Source of the DNA: Dysidea avara
Taxonomy: Eukaryota; Porifera; Demospongiae; Dictyoceratida; Dysideidae
Length of the DNA stretch: 64,000 nt
Assembly (NCBI RefSeq): GCF_963678975.1
Contig: NC_089281.1
Span: 28,695,616-28,759,615 of the forward strand
Direction: 5' to 3'
The notes under the pieces were generated by a model, which did no database searches, was not told the origin of the DNA, and worked only from the letters and a program-made list of their open reading frames with translations. The position numbers and the translations under genes were made by a program. Positions 1-12,300 of the stretch are shown here, one piece after another; position 1 is the first letter of the stretch, and each line of letters opens with the position of its first letter.

Positions 1-53
1 GAGGAATCTGTGGGAACACTATTACATCATCATCCACTCTAATTGTTGCTCAC

Positions 54-3000
54 TTTACTAAACTGTACATGTCCTTGAGCGAATTATGCAATGGAGTACC
101 TGAGAGCACCCACCTGTGATCTGGAGAACACACAATCACTCTAATAGAGCATACACTGGCCATGCCTGGTCTCAAGTATTTAATTTCTAAAATTAATGGC
201 TTGAAATGAACAACTACTACATCACGGACCAGAGTTTGGTTCCCAACAGGTCTCACTCCATACACTGCAAATTCAAAGTTTCACGCCTGAAAGAAAGTAT
301 TGGCAGCCTCTCTACAACAATGAAAATGGACCAAAATTCTTGCTTCCCACCTCAGTTATGTAAGCACATACCAATTTAAGCACATACCTGAGGATAAGCC
401 ACACACTCCAATAGACACATTAGCTTTAGGGTTCTTAATGGTGTGTCCTTCGTCCAAAATAATTCTGTTCCACTGAATTTCAAATAGGGTGTGGTGCGAT
501 GCCTTTCTCTTTGGCTTAGCCTTACTACTATCATCCTACAGTAAAATCACAACAATAAGGACACCCTGAAGTGTGTGGACACCTTGATACGCCTGGAGGA
601 CAAATATGTCCATCATCCCATTATTAGTGTACACACATTTAGACCCCCGAAATCAGGACACCTCTCTAATAAGGACACCTTATCATGCTCCCAAAATGTG
701 TAGAATAAAGGAGCTTCATTACTATAACAGGTAGACACCTGTACATCTACACATCAACAGCCTCTAATATGTCAACACGAACACATAATACAAAGAGGAA
801 TAGTATTAGAGTTTCATGAAGTACACATATTATGTACTCTAAGCAGTGTACAATATAAGGGGAAATATTGCTCGGACAGAATGGCCATTCAAAAGTAAAT
901 TTGATTGGCCATTTATGAAATTGTATGACCATAAGATAGAGGTGTACTATCCAGGTGTGAAAAGTACACACCTCAGTGCAAAAGCACAAGCCTTTTAAGG
1001 GGGTCTTGGGCATGCCTCCCCCAAGGAAATTTTTGAAAAAGGATCACTCTGAGATTGAATCTTCAACTACTTATCACTGAATTTTATGCACATACCTTTT
1101 ACGGAGAATTGATTATATTTATTAGTAATACATGTACTTATAGAACTTTTCCGTGGGCGAGATCAAAGGAAAAAGTGTATTTTAAATTTCATACAGAACA
1201 CTTTACGCTGGCAAACAGTGCTTTATTGCACCACAGAATGCTTTAATTGTACATTAAAGTACTTTACGTTGGTGAGATCAAAGCGAAAAGAGTGCTTTGT
1301 TTTCTGTAACGCATTCAAGTGTGCTATATTTTCCATTTGCATCACAATAAAGTACAGTTGTGGAAAACAAAGTACAGTTATGGAAAACAAAGTACAGTTA
1401 TGCATTGATTGGAAAGTAAATACAAAAAAACAAGATCACGTGCGTAACATTTCTAATCGCCCAAAGTAGCAAATGATATTATTTGCTTGTATTACTACCA
1501 CAACTGTACTACATAGACACTTACCGATTGTCTGATGGCCGAAAACTGACGCAGTTCGAATTCATGAAACGAACGCTCCAAGCAAGACGACAAGAAAGCA
1601 CTCTAAACCAGTTAAAGCACCGCTATATGCTTGTACAATATGAAAATAAAAGCACTCGGCTTCGTCTCGTGCTATATTAGTCTCTCGCCCACTCTCTCGT
1701 GCTTTTATTTCCATACTGTATGCGTGGCGGTGCTTTAACTAGTATATAAAACACTTTTTGCGGTGCAATAAAGTACTCTTTGTGGCAATAAAGCAGTTTC
1801 CCACGTGCTCTAGTGCAGATAGCCTGCGGCGCTCATGACAGTACGACTAATCACCCAAGCTGGTGAAGGCTGATAGCCCTCACCACGCTGAGTGGTCAAT
1901 CAACCCAGCCAACATGAATTCTACCACTGGATTGCTTTTACAGACATACCTAAATGCTTCGATGATTGGTGGGAGAAGGTAACATTGCTGTTATGTTCGT
2001 TAATGTAAATGGACAAGTCCTGGAGATATCACGGAAATACTTCACCATGTGTCATAATAGAATCGATTGTGGGATGTGACCAAAACCTGCCAAAATACGT
2101 GATGAACGCATCTACCATGCCAAACTATAGTGAACTACATGCGAGTAACTTTGTTAAACTAGTTTGTGTGCATTCAGGCTGCTAATAATTTGTGCAACAC
2201 GTGTTAATTGCAAGTCCTAGTGTATGGTGAAGCTACACAACTAGAAAGTTCCATAAATCATTTAAAGCATTACCTTGCTTGTGCTTTTTGTAAAATAAAG
2301 CACTTGGCCTCGATTCTTAAAGTACTTGGCTTTATCTCGTGCTTTAATTTTTCATATAGCACTTGCGGCAATGCTTTAACATACACTGTATACAAAATTT
2401 TACAAAAAAAACAACAACTTTGAATCTACAGCCAGTTTGTAGACTTAGCTGGGCTAAATGCTTTACTACAAGTGGTGTTGAGTCACACAGATTGAATTAT
2501 AACTATCCAACTAGCTATTGCTAAAGTGTCTCTTGAGAGTTGCAATAGATCAAAACTTTACTTTCAAACTTGCTGCATGCAGAACACTTTTATCACCTGA
2601 CTTTCATTCCACTCTCTCCAGCCAGTGAATTTTCTACACATTCTAACCACAGAACAGCCATCTTATACTTAATATCATACCTCAACTTCATATACATTAC
2701 TTTCTTTTCTTCTGGAAAGCGCCACTTCACAACATATAACGGATCAGATTGCTTCTTCACAACATCAACTGTAACCCACCATCGATAATTGGGATAAAGG
2801 CGAGGTACAATGCTCTAGCTTAAGCACGCACATCAAGTCAATGCTTTGACAGGATCAAGACTTCGCGCAGCGATTAAATACGTACCTTCAATAAGGAAAG
2901 GTAACTATGACAATAATAATAATACATGTAATAATAAATACAGTTGTGAAAAATTTGATCGGTACAAATGGCCGAACAATGGCTGCATTAATTGGTCAAC

Positions 3001-6000
3001 AGCATCACTTGGTCAGAAAAAGGCCGATGGCCGACCGTTATATTGTACTCTGTTTTAAGAATGGCTCTGTCCAGTACTACAAGGAGTAGTGGCAAGCTTC
3101 ATGCCTGTAGTGTGCCTTATCACACAAATGGTTTACTATACACTTTACTCTCTTACTATGGCCAGGAAAAGGCATACTGGGTTATGTAATCAAACAATGT
3201 TCTGCAGCCACATTTAATGGCCAGCTGAAATTTTTGATGGTCTTCACATACTGACCACCTGGGAACACTTAGTACTAGCTAATGGTTCTTATTTTTGGTA
3301 CCAAAAGGCAAGTTGAGTGAGTTGGCAGAAAACAGTTTAACTTTAATGCAGGTTAGTAAGCAAACCATATAAAGTTACTACTACTAAGGATTATTCATTA
3401 TGTTAGATGAAGACAATGAGAAGATGTCACATTTAGTGAAGATTTGGTCTTAAATCTGACGATGATGACTTTGCATTTGCACTTGTAGTATACACTGTGA
3501 CATTGACACTTGTACGTCATAACTTGTATCACTATTGGTTTTTACATAAGCACTAGGACTTTTAGAGAATACACATGATCGCATTATTGCATGTGATTGC
3601 AGAATTGACACATTTCTAATGATAGCACATGGTGGCAGCATGGTCATAGCTCCGCAATAGACCTCAAACAAATTTAGTAAGATTCAAACATTCAAAGTTT
3701 CGAACGCATTTGAATTGAATAATATGTGGAAGCATAAGCAAAAAATTACAGTACCTAGAGAAAATGGTGTCTGATGAAGTTTTAAGTGACCGCGCAAGTG
3801 ACAGAAGCAGATAGTTTAACAGCGAAGAGAGTCAAGGGACAAGTGAAACAGAAGCTATTGGTGAAAGCAGCAGCGCTTCATCGGTAAAGTTTTGTTTAGA
3901 CATGTGGAACTATTTCACTAACTGTACCAACCCAAAGAAGGCACTGTGCCAACTGTGCAACAAGGTGTACGTGTACCATGGGACGACAAGTAATCTTTGA
4001 GATTATTTACAGCGATATAACATACCTAGATATATTATTTGATCAAGAAGAGCGAAATCCTTCTGTTTTGACCGATGAAGTGTAGTTGTACTTTTCCGTC
4101 CTATAGTATGTTCACGTTGAGCTGAATCCTGAAAAACAGCTAAAAATTAAAAGTGGATTTTTTCTCAACAGAGTTAACATTTCAGCCAACCAGATGATTA
4201 TTGGTAACAGCAAAGGTGTCAACAACAGACATGTACGGTTTGGCTCCATTGCAAGTTCGGGAAAGGACTGTAATGTACACTGTACTTATATGGCTTCCCC
4301 ATAGGAAATGTATCGTGAAAATTTTGACTGGCCGTAAATATTATGTCAAACATTTGAACAAAAAGATTTCAAAATATTTTTAGCGGATCAAGCAGTACTA
4401 CAAATGAGCCAAATTTCAAGATCATGTGTAATTGCATCCATGAGTTATTAAATGTTTTTGAGGATTCAGCTCAACGTGAACGTACTATAGAAGTTTTAAT
4501 CCACCTCAATGGGTGGAAGGCAAACTCTTTATGATACCCATGGGCACTATGAAAAATATGGATGATTTTCATTACGAAGGGAAGCCATCACGTGCTACTG
4601 CCAAATCGACACTTTTCACTGCAGCAAAAATGAATGGGACACAAAGGAAGACACTGGTAAGTCCATGAAGAATGCATTGTACATACTGCAGTATGCCAAT
4701 AGGCACCTCCTCTTGGGCAGAAGCAACGTAGAACAGTGAAAAACCAAGTCCTTAGCCTTAGCTGTTATCAATGTCTGAAGGCATCAGTCAGTCAGTTACT
4801 CAGTCAGTTAGTAGAAAATTCCATTACAGGTTTTTGCAATTGAATTCGTCGCTTTTGCAATTGAATTCGTCCCGTTTGCAATTGAATTCGTCGGTTTTGC
4901 AATTGAATTCGTCGCTTTTGCAGTTGAATTAGTCGGTTTTGCAATAGAATTCGTCGCGTTTGCATTACAATTCGTCATAAACAAAACGGCTCCAAGAAAC
5001 CAACCCGTTCATTAAGAGATGAACTATTTATGCCTTGGAGAGTTACACTTGAGACACTAGAAGGTAATTGAAGCTGGTAGTACGCGAAGTTGATAGCTGT
5101 CTGACAAGTTAATTAGCTTGCTCGCGAGTGACCACACCCATCGCGAATTGCACAGTAGAGTTTGGAATGTTGTTGGAGAGGCTGTAGAGGAAGAATTATT
5201 GCCTTATAAAGAGTTGTTTACTACTGTTGTACTTGAACAAGTTCTTGTAGCAGCTGCTACATCATGTTTTCATGTTTGCTCCAGCTGCCATTCTTGTTAT
5301 GGACGAATTTAACTGCAAAAGCGACGAATTCAATTGCAAAAGCGACGAATTCAATTGCAAACGGGACGAATTCAATTGCAAAACCGACGAATTCAATTGC
5401 AAACGGGACGAATTCAATTGCAAACGGGACGAATTCAATTGCAAAAGCGACGAACCCAATTGCAAACGGGACGAATTCAATTGCAAAGTCGCCGAATTCA
5501 ATTGCAAAAACCTGTAAATATATATATATATATAAAAAGAACTCTAGCAACTTGTTGAAAGCATTTCGGGTCGATCGGCTTGTTTTGGCTTAGTTTTACC
5601 TAACCAATACTGTCTCATTGTCGTCTGTGAAAAAGTGAGGTTGGTTTTTGGGTGATGTTTTTTTATGGGCCAGGCCCACACTTTTGTGGTCCCTACTATA
5701 CAGTACTGTATGATTACATTATGATAATCATTTTAAATATGATTTGTGATGCTACAAATATTGATTAGTATGATTGAAATGATGATGCAATCATTTTTAA
5801 AAATAATAAAAAGCTGATAAGTTTATGGTTTTATGATTGTAAAGAAAACCCCAAAATGTAAACTTTACAATGTCCTCTACGGGAAGCAATAAAACCCGGA
5901 ATACGGAATAACGGAACAGCGGAATAACGGAATAAGCGAAAATTACATTCTTAATATTTTACTACTATATATACAGTCTATAGCATTTATACAATACTCA

Positions 6001-9000
6001 CCTCGTAGCAATTCCACAGAGAATCACTAAGGCGATCCTCAGGGTGATCTTTAAATAGAACTAGCACAAAACTAACCACTCTAGAATAATCTAACTAAGC
6101 TAAAATACTTTCTAATACACTTTACTACAAAATCGCTACAACACTATAAGTTCTTTCTGCTACAGCTACTTATACCAGCCATCACACACGAGTAACTGTC
6201 CAAATTTATTAGTGACAACATTCCATCCTAAGAAGTCTTCTCTGAAATAATCTACTTTGGCTAACCTGTTAGTTATCCATCGCCAAACAAGCTTAATGTA
6301 AATTCAAAAGGTTAAGTGCTGTATTTAGCTGACATCACTTTGTGCAGCTTGATTCTAATAAATTCGGGCAGTTACTCGTGTGTGATGGCTGGTATAAGTA
6401 GCTGTAGCAGAAAGAACTTATAGTGTTGTAGCGATTTTGTAGTAAAGTGTATTAGAAAGTATTTTAGCTTAGTTAGATTATTCTAGAGTGGTTAGTTTTG
6501 TGCTAGTTCTATTTAAAGATCGCCCTGAGGATCGCCTTAGTGATTCTCTGTGGAATTGCTACGAGGTGAGTATTGTATAAATGCTATAGACTGTATATAT
6601 AGTAGTAAAATATTAAGAATGTAATTTTCGCTTATTCCGTTATTCCGCTGTTCCGTTTATTCCGGGTTTTATTGCTTCCCGTCCCCTACTGTAGAACTAT
6701 TCTGCACACTACTAATAATGGCTTCACAATGAAAATATACATTATTCCAACTGTAATGAATTTTGATCAGCCAAATGCCGAAAAAGGCAAATGACATTAT
6801 TTTTAGTACTGAATTATGTCAGACTTTACTGTACATATCCCAATACAGTAAACTAGTCTACACTACTCACGGGTAAGAATGCTGCTCCTTCTGATCCAAC
6901 AATGCCGTAAGTTGTAATGACAACATCAAACTGGGCTAACCTGTAATACCACAGTCAACTATAACACAACATAAACATGCTGAACTCACCGTCGAGGGTC
7001 ATGAAGTCTGTGATCAGAATGATAGATTTGTACTGTCAATTCTCCTGCACGTACATGAGTTGATATTTCCGATTCCCATTGACGCATCAGAGATGCCGGA
7101 CAGACCACCAGAGTAGGGCCCAACTTGCCAGGACTGTCTTCTCATGATAAAAGATTTGCACAATATACAACAGAAAAATTGTTGCTGCCTACCCAATGTA
7201 TCGGTCTTCTCTCTTGCTGCCAATATGAGGGATAACATCGTAAGGGTCTTACCAAGACCCATATCATCAGCTGAAACAAAACTTAGATTCAGTTATAGCA
7301 AGCTGGTGCAGAATCACTACATTGAGGCTTTTTCAATGCACAGGGTATACACATTGGCTTACCACACACACACGCACGTGCACACACACACACACGCATG
7401 CACACACACACACACACGCATGCACATACACACACACACGCATGCACACACACACACCTAGTATTCCACCACTGGGTACTTGTGTCTCCCTCCACAGTGC
7501 CCAGGCAAGTGCTCTCCTCTGGTGTGGCATCAAAGGTGTCTGCAGAGTCTCAGGATCTTCAACTTCGCTGTCTGGTGCAGGACAACTCTGCATAGCTGAG
7601 TGTAGCTGCTCCACGGCATTGTTAGTTAAACACTTGTACTGTTGTGCCAATATTCTGTTCTTGCCCCATAACCCACCTCTTTGCTGTGCTCCATTATCCT
7701 ACATGGTGAACAAGTGTTAGGCAGGAACACAAGACTATGACACACAATATCTGAAATAACAGATATATTTGCTGATTAATATCTCCAGCTAGTAATATGT
7801 GAAGGAGGTTTACTATAAGCTCGTGATGTTTATATGGATTCTTGGGTGATAACAATCAACAACATGCCATGGGTAGTAGTGGGGTCTAAGTGTTTACATT
7901 ACCACCTTCTATAGCATTTTGCAACTTGCATGGGGGTGGACCCAACACCATTGATTTCAACCCTTTTCCAGATCTAAAGGCTTTTAGGCTACAAAGCAGC
8001 TGAGATGTGGATGACAGGTTCCACTCTATTTACTAAACAAGAAACACACATCCAATAATTCATGCTTACAGCACTAGCACCAGCAGTGTTGAGCTTCTGT
8101 TGTTGATTGAACATCATCAGTGTTTCGTCACCTCCTTTGATGCTACTAATTTTTTCCATTATCTTGTGTTCCCACTGGACAAGACTAGCTCCCTTGTCAG
8201 GGAGGTTAGCACCAATAGTAGCACGAAGCCTCTATAATGCAACATGAGATGTCAAAGCACAAAATTAATAATAAGAAATTCTCACCTTGACATATTCCAG
8301 TTGTTTCAACAAAGCTGGCCTGGTGTGGGCCACTGAAAAGGTGTCATTCATGGGTCTATGTGGCACCGTAGTTACCACTGGTGGTACTTTTAAAGGTTGT
8401 ACTATAGGGCGTGATACAGGCCCCAGCTGAGATAACAGTAACGGCTTGTCAGCAGGTGCAGAGGGAGGCTGGGGATCCGGAGATTTATTCTCTTTGTCCT
8501 TTTCTAACGTTTCTTTCCTTACGGCTGTGTTTATGGCTCCTTTGTTGCTGGTTTTAGGAGTTTCTTCTATAGGAAGTGAACTAGGAACATATGTTCTTGC
8601 TGTATCTGTTTCGTCTTCATTGTCAGTATCTTGGTCCGAGTCAATAACTCGCTTTTTGCGTGTCTTTCGGTGATTAGTGTGCACTGGACTGTACGAATCG
8701 TCAAGATCTCTTTCAGGTTCCGAGTAGTACGAATCTCTACTGTCGCGAGAGCTGGCTGAGACACTGCTACTTGTTGTGGCGTCTGTTTGTTCCTCATCAT
8801 CTGAAACAACAACCCGCTGAACTGGTGTCATCTTGTTGTTTACCTGTAGTGGAGTGTGGGTTTTGTTAAGCTCTTCTTCTGGCCCCAGATAGACAATGGA
8901 AGAGACGTCACTTTCTTCTGTGAAGCTTTCCTCATCTGAATAAATAAGGCGGTTTGTCTTGGAAGGCCTAATCGTTCTTATCGGTACATTCTCTTCGTCC

Positions 9001-9032
9001 TCGGAGTCACTTACGATCACCCGCGTAGCCAT
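54..9032 (-). CDS. TTF2: TTF2-like SNF2-family helicase/ATPase, 5' part (C-terminus outside the window)
   Basis: Eight exons were read by splice phase: 8286-9032, 8070-8231, 7458-7698, 7193-7270, 6990-7140, 6871-6940, 388-535 and 54-120, giving about 554 residues before the window edge. The first ~250 residues are acidic and Ser-rich ([15 protein letters not shown] start). The ATPase core follows: [16 protein letters not shown], then GGIL joined across an intron to ADDMGLGKT (Walker A), [39 protein letters not shown] (motif II, DEGH) and [21 protein letters not shown] (motif III). This order and spacing match TTF2/lodestar ATPases, which strip RNA polymerase II and transcripts from DNA, notably at mitosis. 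Rad5/HLTF relatives share the core, but no HIRAN or RING segment is seen here. The start ATG is the first in the long acidic exon and lies 320 bp from the divergent gene at 9353. Intron 6 is 6.3 kb and full of transposons. Confidence 0.88.
1129..2395. repeat. Hairpin-rich dispersed repeat, copy A
   Basis: From the phrase TATAGAACTTT(T)CCGTGGGCGAG to a right end near ATGCTTTAACATA, this block aligns by eye with a second copy at about 11668-12376. They share several long stretches, for example around 1801-2060 against 11840-12075. It is full of AAAGCACT/AGTGCTTT words and folds into long hairpins, the clearest at 1610-1740 with GTTAAAGCACCGC against GCGGTGCTTTAAC. No transposase ORF is visible, so this is a non-autonomous element. 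Copy A is about 550 bp longer because it carries extra hairpin modules. Confidence 0.7.
3764..4021 (+). pseudogene. BED zinc-finger fragment of a hAT/ZBED-type transposase
   Basis: One frame starting [13 protein letters not shown] reads through a Ser/Glu-rich stretch into [19 protein letters not shown] and then VYHGTTSNL. This is the BED zinc-finger pattern: an aromatic W-x-Y-F, a CxxC pair and GTTSNL before the expected histidines. The frame holds two in-frame stops, and the expected final H-x(3-5)-H is lost (DYLQRYN is seen). The rest of the transposase is absent; a 390-bp MITE begins about 80 bp downstream. It is a dead N-terminal piece of a DNA transposon within the TTF2-like intron. Host ZBED genes share the domain, but the stops argue against function. 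Confidence 0.75.
4101..4490 (+). mobile_element. 390-bp MITE, copy 1, with ~28-bp terminal inverted repeats
   Basis: The ends read CTATAGTATGTTCACGTTGA and its complement TCAACGTGAACGTACTATAG, continuing inward through GCTGAATCCT. No coding capacity is visible. Two relatives of similar length lie at 23468-23856 (inverted) and 41568-41948 (same orientation, eroded ends). The palindromic CTATAG termini suggest insertion at TA, as in Tc1/mariner-like elements, but the superfamily is unproven. Confidence 0.82.
4838..4977. repeat. Left inverted 21-bp satellite array (7 units)
   Basis: About seven units of GCAATTGAATTCGTC plus six bases. The innermost units have changed (GCAGTTGAATTAGTC, GCATTACAATTCGTC). 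It is the mirror image of the array at 5303-5512. Confidence 0.9.
5303..5512. repeat. Right inverted 21-bp satellite array (10 units)
   Basis: About ten units of GACGAATTCAATTGC plus a variable 6-mer. Because 21 is a multiple of 3, frames stay open across it and give false proteins such as repeated DEFNCK(S/R). The array lies in an intron, inside a transposon-like element, and is not coding. Confidence 0.92.
5882..6688. mobile_element. ~800-bp foldback element with ~330-bp inverted arms
   Basis: The left arm (about 5882-6212) and right arm (about 6355-6687) are near-perfect inverted copies. They share CGGGAAGCAATAAAACCCGG ends, CGGAATAACGG runs, and CTTATACCAGCCATCACACA at the inner end. The spacer is only about 140 bp. 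Flanks read GTCCTCTA on the left and GTCCCCTA on the right, an 8-bp target duplication with one mismatch, suggesting hAT-type insertion. No ORF is present. Confidence 0.85.
7363..7457. repeat. (CA)n microsatellite abutting a TTF2-like 5' splice site
   Basis: An interrupted (CA)n with GCATG(C) interruptions on the plus strand, so (TG)n in the TTF2-like transcript. The exon ending at 7458 runs directly into it: the donor GT is the first TG unit. Confidence 0.95.
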
Positions 9033-9352
9033 TTCGTTTACACCCTAAACCTCAGCGCAGTCACTGCTGACTGAAAATTTGAATAACGTGGGTACAAAGG
9101 CACACGTGATCTTACTTACTAATCACATGTGTCACAAGTGAGCGCTGGCGCATCTTGTCTGTACCGGTAAATTCGAATACAGATTGCACGGTATCTTGGT
9201 GTCAACATAAAGGACATCTAAGCTTGCAACGTGAGCTGGACTCTGGCCTACTGGTATGAAGAATCAAGCGTGCGACTCACTGCCGGGTACATCTAAGCGC
9301 TTAATCAATTTCGCCTATATTTTAATTTGTGTATGAAGTAGCAGAGTTGCAT
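9033..9352. promoter_or_regulatory. Divergent promoter region, TTF2-like / PNK-SWIM genes
   Basis: Only 320 bp separate the two divergent start codons. The interval is more GC-rich than its surroundings and holds CACGTG (near 9104) and AATCACATGTGTCACA elements, but no TATA box that I can defend. A shared bidirectional promoter is an inference from spacing. Confidence 0.5.
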
Positions 9353-12300
9353 ATGTACGAAGTTATTTTGTTCCACGGTCCACGACACTCTGTAAGTGAA
9401 GCTGTGTTGTACTTTACTGCAAGTTTTGTTCACGTGTAGGGCAAGACTGCATATTACTGGCATCATCTCGCGCGTACACACACCAGAGTCTCGGCCGATG
9501 ACGTGTTTAGGAAGAAGCCCGCGAGTAATCTTCACGTGGTCATAAAGCAGTTCACTACAGCACTGAAACAGGTGCGTGTTCTCCAAGCAGTGTGGGGTTT
9601 ACTAGTGGGGGGGAAATTGGCGGGTGTTTGCTCTATTAGAAGAAGCTTGTGGTAGTGGATGACGAGAATTGGTCAGCTGATACCAGGAAGTCTTATATGA
9701 GAGCTGTTGGCAAACAGGAGGTATGTGTAACACTGCTATACAAAGACTGGGACATGTATACATGCTATACATGCACTACACTAGTATGTATACATCACAC
9801 ATTTTTACTTGCAGTGGTTTTTTGTTTGAATACACATGTGTAAGTTTAAGAACTGCCACATTTTCTACATGATTACTGTATTGTATTTTTGGTGAGCCTT
9901 TTAATAGTGTACAGCTCTACTATGATGATTCAACAGTGAAGATATTTTGTTGTATACTGCATAGGTTGAATTGAATTGCAGCAGTTCAAAAGTTACATGT
10001 GCATTTAAAATGGCAGGATTTCAAACCAATTTCTGTCTACTCATCCAATAGATGAACTTTCATGATTGGCAGTGAGACTTGCACAAGCCAGCCAGATTGT
10101 TTACCCAAAATAATATGTAATTAGTGTACAAAAAAATTACTGGTTAGGCAGGCCCACAGGTGTTTGCATGAGACAGGTGGAGTAGTTGATTAGTTAGTAC
10201 ATATTGACCTGGGGGACATGTAGGTGCCCTGTATATCACAGGGTCTCTCATTGTGTTTCATTTGCTTTTATAATGTGCTGGTGCTGAGCTCATGCTGGAT
10301 GGATATAATTTTGAGTATGAAAATGTTATAGCACTAGCTGGAAATGCTCACATGAATTATAATAACAGAGTTTTAATGTTATTTCCACTGTGCTGAATAG
10401 CTTAGGAATTGCAACTGAGGGCTGACAGTGATACTATGAACCTAATGCTTTTGGAATTTAAAAAAAATTACAGTAAAACCTTTAACAGTTGTACCAACTT
10501 TGTGCCTCATGTATACAATTATTGTAAGCATGACGTTTGCTGTGTTGTTCCAGTTTGCTGGCAGTTGTAAGCTTGTCTGTATTGAGTTTGTACCTCTTCA
10601 CGACAAGCAGCAGTGTTTGTGGGCTGCACAGTGGGTGCTGGCTAGCCAGGGGGCAGGGCTCTTGAGCCACGTCTGCAAGACGTTTAGCTGCAGAAGTGAT
10701 ACTAACGCAATATCTATCATTGATCACCCCATACCTGATCATAGTGGAACAGCCAGTGCCATCTACCGATACTTCACATCTAAGACAAGTAAGGATTTGA
10801 TGTACTGTATTGTCTCAAATTATGGCCTGGACATTTATTTGTTTGTTTATTTTAAGCAACTTTTTATCCCACTACTAAACGAGACCAGCATGTATATGCA
10901 TGACCACATTTACAAATCAACTTCATACCTCAGTATTGTACTCTCCTTGATGTCTTCTTCAGCATGCTATACAGATTCAAGGTTATAAAAAAAACTTTCT
11001 TCATTTCATCGTTCAAGACATTGTTAGAAATTATGACTGCACTACGTGTCCATTTAAAATGTGGCATTTGTTTCTGTATACACTATACACCAGCAACTAA
11101 GCATTCATGCAGGACTGACCGTAATTCGGGGTGATACAGTATTTATGCACTTACAAAATACTTTGCCGTGAAACACATTACTAGGGCCATCTTCAGGACA
11201 AAAATATATCCTCGATAATGAGGTGGCCTTGTCATGAAGTACTGTTGTATCATCTAAGCTATGTGTTTAGGGCCTGGTCACGTTAATATGGCCTTGTATG
11301 GACTATTGTTGAATGTTGAACATTGTATTGCAGTAAAACTTGCATTTACCCTCGTCAGCAATAAAAGGTGTGGAAGAGATTTTTAATCTCCCTTTAACCT
11401 TGAAACCAACAGTGGTGTTTGAAATCTGTTTGCATTGGTTTTATAAAGATGTCCCCTAGTGATGTACGATATGTGATATATGTATATATATCAAAATATC
11501 GCAATAATTTTTTTTTATATCGTGATATGATATAGAATCTTTATATCGTCATATAAGCGGTATAGATTTTAGCTATAATCAGAGAAAAATGTACCCAAGA
11601 TGTCATTGTACACTGTACTTTTTTGATAAAAGACCTTACGATGTTGTATGCTGGTCATGTACCATGTTTATAGAACTTTGCGTGGGCGAGATCAAAGGGA
11701 AAAGTGTACTTTAAATTTCATAAAGTACACTCTCAGCTGGCCAACAGTGCTTCATGACCACAAAGAGTGCTTTATTGCACCGCAAAGAGTGCTTTATTCG
11801 TTCAATAAAGCACTCTTTGTGGGCAATAAAGCACAGTTGTCCACGTGCCTTAGTGCATGCTAATAGCCTGCGGGGCTCACGCCAGTACGACTAATCACCC
11901 ACGCCGGTGAAGGCTGATAGCCTCGCCGCGCTGAGTGATCAATAACCCCAGCCAATACAAATTCTACCACTGGATTGCTTTTATAGACATACCTAAATGC
12001 TTCGATGATGGGTGGGAGAAGGTAACGTTGCTGTTACGTTTGTTAATGTAAACGGACAAGTCCTGGAGATATCACAAATATTTCGTCATGTGACTCGTTG
12101 CAAGCAAAACCTGCCAAAATACGCAATGAACATATTCAATACCAAACTACGTGTGAGTTATTTTGTTAAACTAGTTTGTGTGCATTCAGGTTGCTAATAG
12201 TTCGTGCAATGTGTGTTAATTACGAGTCCTAGTGTATGGTGAAGCTACACAACTAGAAAGTTCCATAAATCATTTAAAGCATAGCCTTGCTCGTGCTATA

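Larger units (their letters stand above)
4827..5514. mobile_element. Non-autonomous DNA element whose termini are inverted 21-bp satellite arrays
   Basis: The element begins CAGGTTTTTGCAATTGAATT and ends with the exact inverse, flanked on both sides by TA. That is a TA target duplication, as in Tc1/mariner-like elements. Behind the left end lie seven 21-bp units containing GCAATTGAATTCGTC; behind the right end lie about ten units in the opposite orientation (GACGAATTCAATTGC plus a 6-base spacer that varies among AAAAGC, AAACGG and AAAACC). The outer units are the cleanest and the inner ones degenerate. The ~325-bp centre (4978-5302) is unique and includes a 64-codon open frame of unknown meaning. 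Confidence 0.8.
536..6870 (-). other. 6.3-kb transposon-loaded intron 6 of the TTF2-like gene
   Basis: This intron lies between exon 6 (6871-6940) and exon 7 (388-535) and separates the TTYGIV segment from the DEGH box, so the ATPase core is interrupted. It holds a hairpin-rich repeat, a hAT transposase relic, a 390-bp MITE, an element with terminal satellite arrays and an 800-bp foldback, all listed separately. Stretches 536-1125, 2400-3760 and 4495-4825 show no clear gene. The small ORFs there lack splice context or recognisable domains. Confidence 0.8.

Noticed and set aside
1055-1680. Chain of short open frames in the TTF2-like intron
   Set aside because: They fall in the AAAGCACT hairpin repeat, whose low-complexity words stay open by chance.
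3450-3671. 73-codon minus-strand frame
   Set aside because: No domain, no splice support, surrounded by transposon debris.
5303-5512. A CRISPR-like look (short repeats with variable spacers)
   Set aside because: Spacers are only 6 bases drawn from a few types, the repeats are inverted at the other end of the element, and the genome is eukaryotic.
5257-5593. Several overlapping open frames on both strands with repeated peptides such as DEFNCK or FAIEFV
   Set aside because: They are translations of the 21-bp satellite array. A period divisible by 3 keeps frames open, and the array lies in a transposon-like element in an intron.
7322-7495. HTHTHT- or CVCVCV-rich open frames here and at 34487-34775 and 37778-38189
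   Set aside because: Translations of (CA)n/(TG)n microsatellites.
10500-10988. 162-codon frame as a stand-alone gene
   Set aside because: Only 10554-10788 is coding, as exon 4 of the kinase-SWIM gene; the ends are intron.
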